Assembly (NCBI GenBank): GCA_000798955.1
Contig: JTLC01000025.1
Coordinates: 1-34,986, forward strand
Direction of reading: 5' to 3'
DNA from: Firmicutes bacterium ZOR0006
Lineage (GTDB): Bacteria; Bacillota_I; Bacilli_A; Culicoidibacterales; ZOR0006
Length of the DNA stretch: 34,986 bases
Shown piece after piece: positions 24,803 through 34,237 of the stretch. Each line of letters starts with the position of its first letter. Positions within the stretch are counted from its first letter, which is position 1. Position numbers and translations under genes: made by a program. The notes below the pieces were generated by a model. The model had not been told where the DNA came from, ran no database searches, and saw nothing but the letters and a program-made list of their open reading frames with translations.

Positions 24803-27793
24803 TTAGCTTTGAATCATTTTTTGTGCTTCATCGAGGCGGACAGACACAAGCGTTGAAATTCCGGCTTGCTGCATCGTTACCCCATATAAAGCATCGGCCA
24901 TCTCCATTGTTCCTTGACGATGTGTGACGACAATAAACTGTGAGTCTTGGCTATAACTATGCACGTATTTGGCAAAGCGATTAACATTATGTTCATCTAG
25001 AGCGGCTTCAACTTCATCTAAAATCGAAAATGGTACTGGACGAACACGAATAATCGCAAATAATAAACAGATTGCAGTTAAAGCTCGCTCCCCTCCTGAA
25101 AGTAACGAGAGATGTTGCATCTTCTTTCCTGGTGGTTGGACATGAAGCTCAATTCCACGTTCATCTTCATATTCAGCATCAGTGAGTACGAGACGTGCTG
25201 TACCACCACCAAACATTTGCGCAAAAACATCAGCAAAAGCCGTTTGAATTTGGGTAAATGTAGTTTGAAAACGTTGGTTCATTTCTTGATCCATCTCTTC
25301 AATGATGGCTAAGAGATTATCCCGTGCTATCGCTAAATCGCCACTTTGCACTTCTAAATCAGTATAGCGTTCTAATAAACGTTCATACTCTTCAATTGCA
25401 CCAAGGTTCACTGTTCCAAGTCGCTTTAATTGGGTCTGCAATTGGAACACTTTTTCTCGTGCTTGTGCTGGTAATTGTTCTTGGCCAATTTTGGCATCTG
25501 CTGCTTCAAAAGTGAGTTGATAATTTTCCGTCAATTGATGTAATTGCGTTTGCAATGTCACTTCAGTTCGATTCATCTCAATTTCTGTCGCTCGCAGTTG
25601 TGTACTGACATCTTTGGTTTGAATCCGCAATGCCTTAATTTCAACTTGCTCATTGGCAATTGCTGTCTGCAACTCAACTTTTTGACTTTGTAATCCTTGG
25701 AGTTCTTCGCTCTGTCGTGCTAAATCAGCAACCTGATACGCAATCTTCTCATGATGTTCGGCAATTGCCGCAGTCAGTTCTTGCTGTTCTGCCTCAACTC
25801 GCTCAACTTCACGTGCTAAACGCTTTTGTTCTTCTTGAAAATGTCGATGTTGTGATTTCAGTTGTAATTTCTGCTCATCTTTTGCGGCTTTATGTGTTTG
25901 CACACCAACAAGATCAAATTTGACTTGTTGTAATTTAGCTTCGGTAAGCGTCAATTTTTCTTGTTGTGTTTGCACAGCTTGTTCTTCAGTCATGATTGTT
26001 GCACTGAGTGCTTCAATTTCTGTCTGTAACGTCTCAAGTTGATGCCTTTGCGTTAATAAACCATTGCGTTGGTTGTTTTGTCGTCCACCAGTAAATGATC
26101 CACCAGCATTGATGACTTCACCATCAAGCGTGACGATTTTCACTCGATAATTGAGTTGTTTCGCAAGTGGCATTGCGAGTTGTAAATTTTCCATCACAAC
26201 TGTTTGTCCAAGTAAATAGTCAATAATTGGTTGATATGCAGGATTTGTCTGCACGATTTGACTCGCCAGCCCAATAAAACCCGGTGCTTGTTGGGCTTTA
26301 TTGACTAAATCATGAGCTAATGTCCGCGGTTTCATCGTATTCAGCGGCAAAAATGTTGCTCGCCCTCGTTGCTCACGCTTAAGATAGTTAATTGCTTGTT
26401 GGGCATCGGTATCACGTTCAACAATAATATGTTGCAGTGCACCACCTAAAGCTGTTTCTAAGGCGAGGTCATAACGCGAATCTGCTTCGATTACTTCAAC
26501 AACAGCACCACAAATTCCTGGTAGTTTTGCTTGTTGCTTCGCCAATAACACGTGTTTCGTTCCAGCATGCATGTTTTTAAAAGAATCCGTAATTTGTTGC
26601 AGTGCTGATAATTCTGCTTGCTTTTGTGTGCGACGTTGCTGGTTTTGTCGAACTTGTTGCTGCTCTCGTAGCACCGTTTTGCTTAATTCCGCAGCAAGTT
26701 GCGTGTACTCAGTTTCTTGGAGTTGCAGTCGCGTGATTTTTTGTTTAAGGCTTTGATTTTCATCTTGCAATGTTTGCAATGACATCGTAAAGCTCTCAAC
26801 TTGTCCCTTCATTCGCAATTCGTCTTCTTGATGACGTGTGACAGTCAATTGTAACGTTTGTTGCCGCTCATCTAAGACTCGTTGTTGGGCTTTTTCCGCT
26901 TCGAGTTGTTGTGTTGCACGATTAAACTGGTGCTGACTATCGTCAATGTGGTGTTCTAGTTCGCTAATCAATATTTGTTGCTGATTGATTTTTTGTTCCA
27001 ATTGATCAAGTGCAATGAGTGCTTGAGCATCACTGGCTTGCCATTGTGCTAACTGTGCTTCTAATTGCTGATAGTGAGTATGTTGTTGGCGAATATCGGT
27101 TACGAAAACATGCAGTTGTAAATGTTCTAGTTTGGCTTGAATAGCAACATATTCCTTTGCTGTTAAAGCTTGCTTTTCTAAGGCCTGAACCTGAGTATGT
27201 AGTTCTTGCATGATATCGTGTACTCGTACGAGATGTTCTTGTGTTTGGCGAAGTTTTTTCAGTGCCTGCTCTTTTCGTGTTTTATACTTTAAAACTTGAG
27301 CTGCTTCTTCAAAAATAGCTCGCCGTTCTTGTGGTTTACTATCCAAGATTCGCGCTACTTGTCCTTGTCCGATAATACTAAATGATGATTTCCCAACTCC
27401 AGTATCCAAAAAGAGTTGGTGAATATCTTGCAAACGTACTTGTTGCTTGTTGAGTAAATATTCACTCTCACCACTTCGGTACACTCGGCGCGTCACGCTC
27501 ACTTCGCGATAATCAAGTGGAAGTGTTTGATTGTGATTGTCAAAAACAAGGGTAACTTCCGCAAAGTTTAATTGTCGTTGGCTATCACTGCCTTTGAAAA
27601 TCACATCATTCATTTTCGCCCCGCGAAGTGTTTTCGCCGATTGTTCTCCTAGTACCCAACGTACGGCATCGACAATATTGCTCTTTCCACTTCCATTTGG
27701 TCCAACGATTGCGCTCATCCCTGAAGTGAAATCAATTGTTGTTCGCTTCGCAAAGGTTTTAAACCCATAGAGCTCGAGGCGTTTTATTTGCAT
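24803..27793 (-). CDS. smc: Chromosome condensation protein SMC, with short coiled-coil arms
   Basis: 996 residues. SMC forms the ATP-driven loop-extruding condensin with ScpA and ScpB. Head: Walker A GPNGSGKSN (31-39), IGQGQVARIL near 141; C-terminal LSLLSGGERAL signature and FSILDEVEAALDE Walker B. The hinge (about 424-580) includes GICGAVVEVI, QRGRATFLPL and VINAGGSFTGG. Bacillus SMC has about 1186 residues with the hinge near 500; here the hinge begins about 90 residues earlier and the C-terminal arm is shorter by a similar amount. The sequence looks intact with no frameshift, so the arms are truly short on both sides. AAAGGAG lies 9 nt before the ATG. It starts 6 nt after rnc. Confidence 0.96.
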   Translation of the reverse strand: MQIKRLELYGFKTFAKRTTIDFTSGMSAIVGPNGSGKSNIVDAVRWVLGEQSAKTLRGAKMNDVIFKGSDSQRQLNFAEVTLVFDNHNQTLPLDYREVSVTRRVYRSGESEYLLNKQQVRLQDIHQLFLDTGVGKSSFSIIGQGQVARILDSKPQERRAIFEEAAQVLKYKTRKEQALKKLRQTQEHLVRVHDIMQELHTQVQALEKQALTAKEYVAIQAKLEHLQLHVFVTDIRQQHTHYQQLEAQLAQWQASDAQALIALDQLEQKINQQQILISELEHHIDDSQHQFNRATQQLEAEKAQQRVLDERQQTLQLTVTRHQEDELRMKGQVESFTMSLQTLQDENQSLKQKITRLQLQETEYTQLAAELSKTVLREQQQVRQNQQRRTQKQAELSALQQITDSFKNMHAGTKHVLLAKQQAKLPGICGAVVEVIEADSRYDLALETALGGALQHIIVERDTDAQQAINYLKREQRGRATFLPLNTMKPRTLAHDLVNKAQQAPGFIGLASQIVQTNPAYQPIIDYLLGQTVVMENLQLAMPLAKQLNYRVKIVTLDGEVINAGGSFTGGRQNNQRNGLLTQRHQLETLQTEIEALSATIMTEEQAVQTQQEKLTLTEAKLQQVKFDLVGVQTHKAAKDEQKLQLKSQHRHFQEEQKRLAREVERVEAEQQELTAAIAEHHEKIAYQVADLARQSEELQGLQSQKVELQTAIANEQVEIKALRIQTKDVSTQLRATEIEMNRTEVTLQTQLHQLTENYQLTFEAADAKIGQEQLPAQAREKVFQLQTQLKRLGTVNLGAIEEYERLLERYTDLEVQSGDLAIARDNLLAIIEEMDQEMNQRFQTTFTQIQTAFADVFAQMFGGGTARLVLTDAEYEDERGIELHVQPPGKKMQHLSLLSGGERALTAICLLFAIIRVRPVPFSILDEVEAALDEHNVNRFAKYVHSYSQDSQFIVVTHRQGTMEMADALYGVTMQQAGISTLVSVRLDEAQKMIQS

Positions 27794-27799
27794 AATTTT

Positions 27800-28513
27800 T
27801 TACTCCTTTTGTTCCGTCACAGCCAATTTTGCTAATGCTGCTCGTGCTGCTTGTTGTTCGGCATCTTTTTTTGTTCGACCGTCACCAGTTCCAAAAATAA
27901 TACCATCTACAATCACATTTGCCACAAAAACTTTCGCATGTGCTGGTCCACTTTCGCTGGCAATTTGATAGACAACATTACGAGTTGCATCAGTTTGCAC
28001 CAGCTCTTGTAATTGACTTTTAAAATCTTGGTATTCACGTTGGCGAACAGTTGAAACTTCAGGAAAAACGACTTTTTCCAAAATAGTTTGGACAGTTTCA
28101 ATCCCTAAATCGAGGTAAATTGCCCCAAGTAATGATTCAAAGGCATCGGCAATAATGGCTGGGCGTTGACGTCCACCAGTTTGTTCTTCACCACGGCCTA
28201 AAAATAGCATATCGCCTAAGCCTAATGTTGTTGCATAAATGACAAGTGATTCTTCACGAACAATCTGCGCTCGGAATTTTGTCATCTCACCTTCAGCCAT
28301 TTTGGGATAATGTGTATATAAGAACTTCGAAGTTTGTAACTCTAAAACGGCATCACCTAAAAATTCTAATCGTTCATTACTTTCAAGCACTTGGCTTTCC
28401 TCGTTAACGTATGATGTATGCATGAATGCCCGGTGCAATAATTTAACATCTTGAAATGGCAATTCCCACTTCTTCATAAACTGTGTAATTTGATCTCCTG
28501 TTGGACGTCCCAT
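27800..28513 (-). CDS. rnc: Ribonuclease III
   Basis: 237 residues. It cleaves double-stranded RNA in rRNA precursors and regulatory duplexes. The catalytic domain has the signature NERLEFLGDAVLEL, GEMTKFRAQIV and DAFESLLGAIYLDLG with the second acidic pair. The C-terminal dsRNA-binding domain starts at about 160 (DFKSQLQELVQ) and has GRTKKDAEQQAARAAL. It lies between plsX (14-nt gap) and smc (6-nt gap). Its products could include the folded RNAs proposed elsewhere in this window, but nothing shows this directly. Confidence 0.97.
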   Translation of the reverse strand: MGRPTGDQITQFMKKWELPFQDVKLLHRAFMHTSYVNEESQVLESNERLEFLGDAVLELQTSKFLYTHYPKMAEGEMTKFRAQIVREESLVIYATTLGLGDMLFLGRGEEQTGGRQRPAIIADAFESLLGAIYLDLGIETVQTILEKVVFPEVSTVRQREYQDFKSQLQELVQTDATRNVVYQIASESGPAHAKVFVANVIVDGIIFGTGDGRTKKDAEQQAARAALAKLAVTEQKE

Positions 28514-28527
28514 TTTCGCCCTCCTCG

Positions 28528-29544
28528 CTAAACTTCTTTTGTTGTTGCTGTAATTGCTTCAGCAATAGCGGCTGTTAATTCTTTTTCAACGACCATAACC
28601 GCCATTGAGAGTGCGCTTGTGAAGGCCTCTGTATCCGAACCACCGTGGGCTTTAATCGCTGGGGCTTTCAACCCAACCATCATTGCTCCACCAATTTTGC
28701 GGTAATCTAAGCGATTTTTGAGACCACGTAATGCTGGTTTCATCAAAAGATAGCCAATTTTTGCTGCAAAACGTTGTTTCACTTCTTGAGTTAATACTTC
28801 TGTAAAGACTTTTTGCATGCCTTCAAGTGATTTCAAAGTAATATTACCCGCAAATCCCTCACAAGTAATGACATCACAATGACCATCAAACATTTCACGT
28901 GGTTCAATATTTCCCACAAAGTTAATTCCAGCTGGTTTGTCAGCTAGTAATTTATGAGCCTGAACATAAATCTCACTACCTTTTTTCGTCTCAGTTCCAT
29001 TATTCAATAAGGCAACTCGTGGTGTTGGTACATCTAGTAAGATTTTTGCCATTTCTTGTCCCATAATAGCATTTTGAACAATGTTGACTTCTGTCCCATC
29101 ACTAATCGCACCAAGATCAAGAAAGATTAAATTTTTGCCAGCTGTTGTTGTTGGCATTGTTGAGGCTAAGGCAGGACGGTTAATTCCCTTTAAACGCCCG
29201 AGCAATAAAGTTGTTCCTGATAAATAGGCACCTGTATTCCCGCTTGAAATAACGGCATCTGCTTGTTTTTGGCGAACTGCCATAATTGCTTGTGCCATCG
29301 ACGATTGCTTTTTGACACGCACTGCAGTTGCAGCATCATCATTCCCCGTAATGACATCTTCGCAATGAATGACTTCAATTCGTGTGTGTGGTGTTGGTAA
29401 GTATTGGGCAATTTTCTCTTGATCACCGTATAACTTCACTGTTACTTGTGGAAATTTCTCGACGACTTGTAAGACCGCTTCAACCTCAGTTTTCGGCGCC
29501 TGATCACTGCCCATCGCATCAACAGCTAATGTATATTGCTTCAT
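28528..29544 (-). CDS. plsX: Phosphate acyltransferase PlsX
   Basis: 338 residues. It turns acyl-ACP into acyl-phosphate for PlsY, the first step of phospholipid synthesis in Gram-positives; peripheral membrane protein. Family blocks: AVDAMGSDQAPK at the N-terminus, VISSGNTGAYL, RPALASTMPT, LDLGAISDGT, PREMFDGHCDVITCEGFAGNI and KAHGGSDTEAF. AGGAG lies 9 nt before the ATG. In Bacillus, fabD, fabG and acpA follow before rnc; here rnc follows at once, so fatty-acid synthesis genes must be elsewhere or missing. With fakA in the next transcription unit, exogenous fatty acids could feed PlsX. Confidence 0.97.
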   Translation of the reverse strand: MKQYTLAVDAMGSDQAPKTEVEAVLQVVEKFPQVTVKLYGDQEKIAQYLPTPHTRIEVIHCEDVITGNDDAATAVRVKKQSSMAQAIMAVRQKQADAVISSGNTGAYLSGTTLLLGRLKGINRPALASTMPTTTAGKNLIFLDLGAISDGTEVNIVQNAIMGQEMAKILLDVPTPRVALLNNGTETKKGSEIYVQAHKLLADKPAGINFVGNIEPREMFDGHCDVITCEGFAGNITLKSLEGMQKVFTEVLTQEVKQRFAAKIGYLLMKPALRGLKNRLDYRKIGGAMMVGLKAPAIKAHGGSDTEAFTSALSMAVMVVEKELTAAIAEAITATTKEV

Positions 29545-29615
29545 AAAATTCGTCTCCTATTCATTGTATTCATCACGCTCCATTATACCATCAATTACCG
29601 AGTGACGCAAAGGCG

Positions 29616-31640
29616 TTAATCGTTTTGCTGATGGCTAGTCAAGACTGGTTCCACATATGCTTGCAGTGTCGGTGTGAGTTTGTGTTGAAAAGCAATCTCA
29701 TACGCATCTGCTCGGGCAAAATTCAAAATAACTTGATCCTCGATTAAATCGGCGAGTCTAAATTGTGGCAATCCACTTTGTTTCGCACCAAAAAAATCAC
29801 CTGGTCCTCGAAATTCTAAATCGTACTGCGCAATTTCAAAACCATCTGTCGTCTTTTCCATTACTTCTAAGCGTTCTCGGCTTTCACTTTGACCATCTGG
29901 CCCAACAATTAAACAATATGACTGGTGTTCACCACGACCAACACGACCACGTAGTTGGTGTAATTGTGAAAGACCAAAGCGATTTGCATCGTAAATCACC
30001 ATTACAGTGGCATTGGGTACATTGACGCCAACTTCAATCACCGTCGTCGAAACAAGAATATCTGTTTCATGACGTTTAAATTTTTCCATTACTTCATCTT
30101 TTTCGCTAGGTGCGAGACGACCGTGCATCAATCCTACCTGTCGTTTTGGAAGTGTTTGTTTGATATTTTCAAAGAGTGCAATCGCATTTTGCACATCTAA
30201 CGTTTCCGATTCTTCAATCAATGGACAAACTAAATAGGCTTGTCGTCCTTTCGCAACTTCACGTTCCAAAAAGGCAATGATTTCATTCCAATGTTTTTTG
30301 GTCACAACCTTCGTCGTAATTGGTTTTCGCCCTGCCGGTAATTGATCAATAACAGAAACATCCATATCTCCCCAAGCAGTCATTGCTAATGTCCGTGGAA
30401 TTGGTGTAGCACTCATATAAAGGACATCTACTGCTTCACCTTTATTTCGCAACCGTTGCCGTTGTTTAACACCAAAACGGTGCTGTTCATCGACAACGAC
30501 ACACCCAAGCTTTGCAAAAACAACCGGGTCTTCAATCAATGCATGGGTACCAATCAAAATATCAATCTCACCACTTGCCAAAGCTGCTAACAGTTCTCGG
30601 CGTGCTTTCACTTTTGTTGAACCAGTTAAAATCGCAATATTCAAGGATGTTTGCGCAAAAAATTGTTGTAATGATTGATAATGTTGCTGGGCTAAAATTT
30701 CTGTCGGGGCCATGAGTGCACTTTGATAGCCACTGCTAACCGCTCCAAACATTGCGAGTGCTGAAACGACTGTTTTTCCACTCCCAACATCACCTTGAAG
30801 CAATCGATTCATGAGCCAAGGTGCTTGTAAATCCTGTAAAATTTCTCGAACAACTTTTTGCTGAGCACTTGTAAGTTCAAACGGGAGTGCTGCTTCAAAA
30901 TCGCGAAGTTGTAAAATATCTAATTGCTTTGGTGTCCCAACTTGTGTTTGTTTTTGACACCGACTTTTTATCGCTAACTTAAGTTCAAACAGAAAGAATT
31001 CAAGGTATTTAATTGTTCGTTTTGCATGTTTTAACTGTTGAGCATTTTGCGGAAAATGCAACCATGTCAGAGCATTCGCGAGTGGGATTAATTTATAACG
31101 TTCGCGAATGTCATCAGGAAGATATTCCGGTATTTGCTGACAGTAATCTTGCAGTGCTTGAGCGATGAATTCACGAAAATAACTTTGTTTCATCCCCACG
31201 GGCAAACTATAAACCGGGACAAATTGTGCGAGTTGTTCTGGTTGATAAGCTTTTATTTCATCAAGTTGAACACTTTGATTTTTGGCTTGATATTTTCCGG
31301 TCACTAACACTTGATCACCACTGTGAAACTGTTGCGCTAAATATGCTCTTCCGAAGGCCTGAACAGCAAAAACAATCCCGTATGTTTGGACATTAAACTT
31401 GACGAGCACTTTAGCACGTGGGCGACTAATTACGAGGGGACTCACAATCGTCGCAATCATTGTCACTTTTTCGCCATCAATAAATTGATCGATTGGTGTC
31501 GGTGTATAATCACCATACCGATACGGAAAGTGCATGATTAAATCACCAACTGTCCGAAATCCAGCATCATTCAAGCGCTGTTGGGTTTTTGGACCAATAC
31601 CTCGGAGTTGTTCTAACGGAGTAGGAAATAAATTTTCCAT
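29616..31640 (-). CDS. recG: ATP-dependent DNA helicase RecG
   Basis: 674 residues. RecG regresses stalled forks and moves branched DNA. The wedge/OB domain occupies the first 200 or so residues (opening LEQLRGIGPKTQQRL). Helicase motif I is GDVGSGKT (283-290), DEQH at 384-387 (the RecG form of the DEAH box), followed by SATPIPRT, STTVIEVGVNVPNA, QLHQLRGRVGRG and the C-terminal FRGPGDFFGAKQSGLP block. AGGAG lies 9 nt before the ATG. It heads the unit recG-plsX-rnc-smc-ftsY with its own promoter. Confidence 0.97.
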   Translation of the reverse strand: MENLFPTPLEQLRGIGPKTQQRLNDAGFRTVGDLIMHFPYRYGDYTPTPIDQFIDGEKVTMIATIVSPLVISRPRAKVLVKFNVQTYGIVFAVQAFGRAYLAQQFHSGDQVLVTGKYQAKNQSVQLDEIKAYQPEQLAQFVPVYSLPVGMKQSYFREFIAQALQDYCQQIPEYLPDDIRERYKLIPLANALTWLHFPQNAQQLKHAKRTIKYLEFFLFELKLAIKSRCQKQTQVGTPKQLDILQLRDFEAALPFELTSAQQKVVREILQDLQAPWLMNRLLQGDVGSGKTVVSALAMFGAVSSGYQSALMAPTEILAQQHYQSLQQFFAQTSLNIAILTGSTKVKARRELLAALASGEIDILIGTHALIEDPVVFAKLGCVVVDEQHRFGVKQRQRLRNKGEAVDVLYMSATPIPRTLAMTAWGDMDVSVIDQLPAGRKPITTKVVTKKHWNEIIAFLEREVAKGRQAYLVCPLIEESETLDVQNAIALFENIKQTLPKRQVGLMHGRLAPSEKDEVMEKFKRHETDILVSTTVIEVGVNVPNATVMVIYDANRFGLSQLHQLRGRVGRGEHQSYCLIVGPDGQSESRERLEVMEKTTDGFEIAQYDLEFRGPGDFFGAKQSGLPQFRLADLIEDQVILNFARADAYEIAFQHKLTPTLQAYVEPVLTSHQQND

Positions 31641-31666
31641 TTTTCATCGCTCCTTTCTTTTGTTTC

Positions 31667-31695
31667 ACTATCGCAAAAAAAACCTTATTTGTCAA
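31667..31695 (-). promoter_or_regulatory. Promoter of the recG-plsX-rnc-smc-ftsY unit
   Basis: Perfect -35 TTGACA (31690-31695), 17-bp spacer, -10 GATAGT (31667-31672), just past the fakA terminator. Confidence 0.75.
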
Positions 31696-31705
31696 TTCGA
31701 CACAG

Positions 31706-31739
31706 AAAAAAAGCTATTTTCCAACGAAAATAGCTTTTT
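31706..31739 (-). terminator. Intrinsic terminator of asp23-fakA
   Basis: AAAAGCTATTTTC/GAAAATAGCTTTT stem with a 4-nt loop and a T-run on both strands. Confidence 0.88.
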
Positions 31740-31745
31740 CTTCTT

Positions 31746-33374
31746 TTATTCAACGGCAAGTAAGTAATGATAGACTGGTTGTCCACCGTATACGACTTCA
31801 ACTTCGATATCTTCGAATGTTGTTTCTAAATATTCAACAATTGCATCAGTTTGTTCTTCAGTTGCCTCTTCGCCAGAGAAGAGTGTCACTAACTCACTAT
31901 CTTCATCAATCATTGCTTGTGCTAAGGTTTCGAAAGCTGCTTGTAAACTTGGTTCTGAAGCAACAATTGCTTTCTCAAAAATCCCCATGAAGTCATCAGC
32001 TTTAATTTCTAAACCATCGATGTTTGTATCACGAACCGCATATGTGATTTGTCCAGTTTTAACATCTGTAATCCCTAAACTCATCATTTTGGCATTTTCG
32101 CTCACATCTCGTTCAACATGATACTTCATCAATGCTGACATTCCTTGAGGAATCGATTTTGTTAACACAACTTCGACAGGAATGTCGACAAGTGCTTTTA
32201 CTTGCTCAGCGGCCATAATGATATTTCCGTTGTTTGGTAAAATCAAAACAGCATCTGGTTGCATTTTTTCAATCGCTTCTAAGAAATCTTGTGTTGATGG
32301 GTTCATTGTTTGTCCACCTTCAATCACATAATGACTTCCCATATCACGGAACATCTTCGCAATCCCACTTCCAGCAGCAACACTAATAACTGCTGTTCCT
32401 TCAACCTTCTTTATTTCTGGTTGACGTTCAATCGCATCGTTATTTTCAAACTGCTCTTGCATGTTTTCTGACTTCAGTGTCACAAATTCACCAAGTTTTG
32501 ACGCTAACGCAAAAACTTCAAATGGTGTTTCCGTGTGAATATGAACTTTCATAATGTCTTCATCCGCAACAACAACGATTGAATTTCCGTACTCTTCAAG
32601 AGCAGCATGGAATGTCACTTCGTTAAATGCTTTTGGATTTTCGAGACGAACAATAAATTCAGTACAGAATCCAAACTCATCTTCGCTGTGCTCATCTTCA
32701 AAATCCCATGTGTTTACATTTTGGAATTGAACTGGTTCATACGTCGTAAATGTTGTATCGCCTTTTAATTTGGCCACCATTCCTTCAAAAATAATCACAA
32801 GACCTTGCCCACCACTATCGACAACACCAACTTCTTTCAAAATTGGTAAAAAATCTGGTGTGTGTGTTAATGAAACTTTTGCAGCAGCAAGTACTGCTTC
32901 CATAAACGGAATAAAATCCGTATGCTGTAACGCTAATTGTTCAGCAGCATTTGCTGTATCTTTAATAACCGTTAAGATTGTTCCTTCTACTGGTTTCATA
33001 ACTGCCTTATATGCAACGTCACGCCCATGACCTAACGCAGCAGCAAACGTTGGAATATCACATGTTTCGTGATCTTCTAACCCTTTCGCAATTCCACGGA
33101 AGATTTGTGATAAAATAACACCTGAATTTCCACGTGCACCCATTAATAGACCACGTGATAACTTTTTAGCAACTTCACCAATATGGTTTGTTGCTAGGTG
33201 TTGAATATCTTTGACACCTGAGCTTGTTGTTAAGTTCATATTTGTTCCTGTATCTCCATCTGGAACAGGGAACACATTTAACGAGTTAACAAACTCGACG
33301 TTATTTGTAAGATTTGCTGCTCCAGCTAAAAACATCTCACGATAGAGATTTCCATCAATGAATGTATTTGACAT
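31746..33374 (-). CDS. fakA: Fatty acid kinase FakA (DAK2/YloV family)
   Basis: 542 residues. It phosphorylates fatty acids bound to FakB (DegV-type) proteins; the acyl-phosphate is shared with PlsX. The N-terminal DhaL-like ATP domain has NSLNVFPVPDGDTGTNMNLT with Asp39 and Asp41 for Mg-ATP, then GARGNSGVILSQIFRG (about 95-110) and VDSGGQGLVIIFEGM. The middle and C-terminal EDD-like domains have FCTEFIV, DEDIMKVHIHT and LILPNNGNIIMAAEQ. GGAGG lies about 8 nt before the ATG. It is 13 nt after the asp23-like gene, the common YloU-YloV pair. No fakB is in the window. Confidence 0.93.
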   Translation of the reverse strand: MSNTFIDGNLYREMFLAGAANLTNNVEFVNSLNVFPVPDGDTGTNMNLTTSSGVKDIQHLATNHIGEVAKKLSRGLLMGARGNSGVILSQIFRGIAKGLEDHETCDIPTFAAALGHGRDVAYKAVMKPVEGTILTVIKDTANAAEQLALQHTDFIPFMEAVLAAAKVSLTHTPDFLPILKEVGVVDSGGQGLVIIFEGMVAKLKGDTTFTTYEPVQFQNVNTWDFEDEHSEDEFGFCTEFIVRLENPKAFNEVTFHAALEEYGNSIVVVADEDIMKVHIHTETPFEVFALASKLGEFVTLKSENMQEQFENNDAIERQPEIKKVEGTAVISVAAGSGIAKMFRDMGSHYVIEGGQTMNPSTQDFLEAIEKMQPDAVLILPNNGNIIMAAEQVKALVDIPVEVVLTKSIPQGMSALMKYHVERDVSENAKMMSLGITDVKTGQITYAVRDTNIDGLEIKADDFMGIFEKAIVASEPSLQAAFETLAQAMIDEDSELVTLFSGEEATEEQTDAIVEYLETTFEDIEVEVVYGGQPVYHYLLAVE

Positions 33375-33387
33375 TTAAATTGCCTCC

Positions 33388-33753
33388 TTAGACGTTATCT
33401 GTAACCCGTACATCTTGAATGAAGACATTCACGCTTCCGAGTTGGAAGTTTAATTTGTTTTCAACTTCATATTTCACACGATTTTGAATTGATGTCACGA
33501 TTTCTGAAATTTTCACTCCGTAGCTGACGATGACATACAGATCAATGTGAATTGTACCTTCTTCATTACGAACAATAATTCCACGTTGATAGTTATCACG
33601 ACCAAGCAACTCTGCTAATCCATCTTTTACTAATTGTTTTGAAGCCATTCCGACAACACCATAGCATTCTACAGTTGCCCCACCAGCAACTGACTGGATT
33701 ACAGCTTCAGAAAAGCGGATTTTCCCTAATTCATTTTCTAAAATAATTGACAT
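33388..33753 (-). CDS. yloU: Asp23/Gls24 family envelope-associated protein (YloU)
   Basis: 121 residues, a single Asp23/DUF322 domain: GKIRFSEAVIQSVAGGATVECYGVVGM, then IHIDLYVIVSYGVKISEI and VNVFIQDVRV. Family members are cytoplasmic proteins found near the membrane and in envelope stress; this single-domain form next to fakA is the housekeeping YloU. GGAGGG lies 9 nt before the ATG. Divergent from rpmB and transcribed with fakA. Confidence 0.93.
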   Translation of the reverse strand: MSIILENELGKIRFSEAVIQSVAGGATVECYGVVGMASKQLVKDGLAELLGRDNYQRGIIVRNEEGTIHIDLYVIVSYGVKISEIVTSIQNRVKYEVENKLNFQLGSVNVFIQDVRVTDNV

Positions 33754-33783
33754 ACGACAATTCCCTCCAATCTATTTACGCTT

Positions 33784-33792
33784 ATTTTACCA
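33784..33792 (-). promoter_or_regulatory. Extended -10 promoter of yloU-fakA
   Basis: On the minus strand TAAAAT (33784-33789) with TGG in front; the -35 is weak. Confidence 0.5.
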
Positions 33793-33852
33793 TAAAAAAA
33801 ACTTTTTTCCTATGCTTGCACGTTTTTTTTGATTTTTAATCAGTTCAGCTAG

Positions 33853-33881
33853 TTGTAAAAATAAATAAAGTATGCTAAAAT
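33853..33881 (+). promoter_or_regulatory. Promoter of rpmB
   Basis: TTGTAA (33853-33858), 17-bp spacer, TAAAAT (33876-33881), giving a leader of about 80 nt. Confidence 0.65.
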
Positions 33882-33966
33882 TTGTAATTGTGATTTAGAT
33901 TTATATTTTGTGATAGTGACTCTGAAAACTATATCGTTGAAAATAGCCAATAAAGGAGGAACTCAT

Positions 33967-34155
33967 ATGTCACGTGTATGTTTCATTACAGGAAAAAAAC
34001 CATCTACTGGTAACAAACGCTCACATGCGATGAACGCTTCTAAGCGTCGTTGGAATGTTAATCTTCAAAAGGTACGTATTCTTGTTGACGGGAAACCAAA
34101 AACAGTTTATGTATCAGCACGCGCTTTAAAATCTGGAAAGATTGAACGCGTTTAA
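33967..34155 (+). CDS. rpmB: 50S ribosomal protein L28
   Basis: 62 residues, the usual length. Family start [21 protein letters not shown] with the conserved GNKRSHA block, then [13 protein letters not shown] and [13 protein letters not shown]. Only one Cys is left, so this is the zinc-free form. The ATG at 33967 has AAAGGAGG 7 nt upstream; the frame is open further upstream but those starts lack a ribosome site. Monocistronic, divergent from yloU-fakA. Confidence 0.97.
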   Translation: MSRVCFITGKKPSTGNKRSHAMNASKRRWNVNLQKVRILVDGKPKTVYVSARALKSGKIERV

Positions 34156-34208
34156 GATTAGCTGAGCACCATTGCTGTGTTGCAGCGATGATTATAATCT
34201 TATACAAG

Positions 34209-34237
34209 AAGGCACCTCGTGATTTGGGTGCCTTTTT
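34209..34237 (+). terminator. Intrinsic terminator of rpmB
   Basis: GGCACC/GGTGCC stem around a 9-10 nt loop, then six T. Repeat array IV begins directly after the T-run, as array III does after the khpA terminator. A separate 8-bp hairpin at about 34168-34188 lies between the stop codon and this terminator. Confidence 0.88.
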
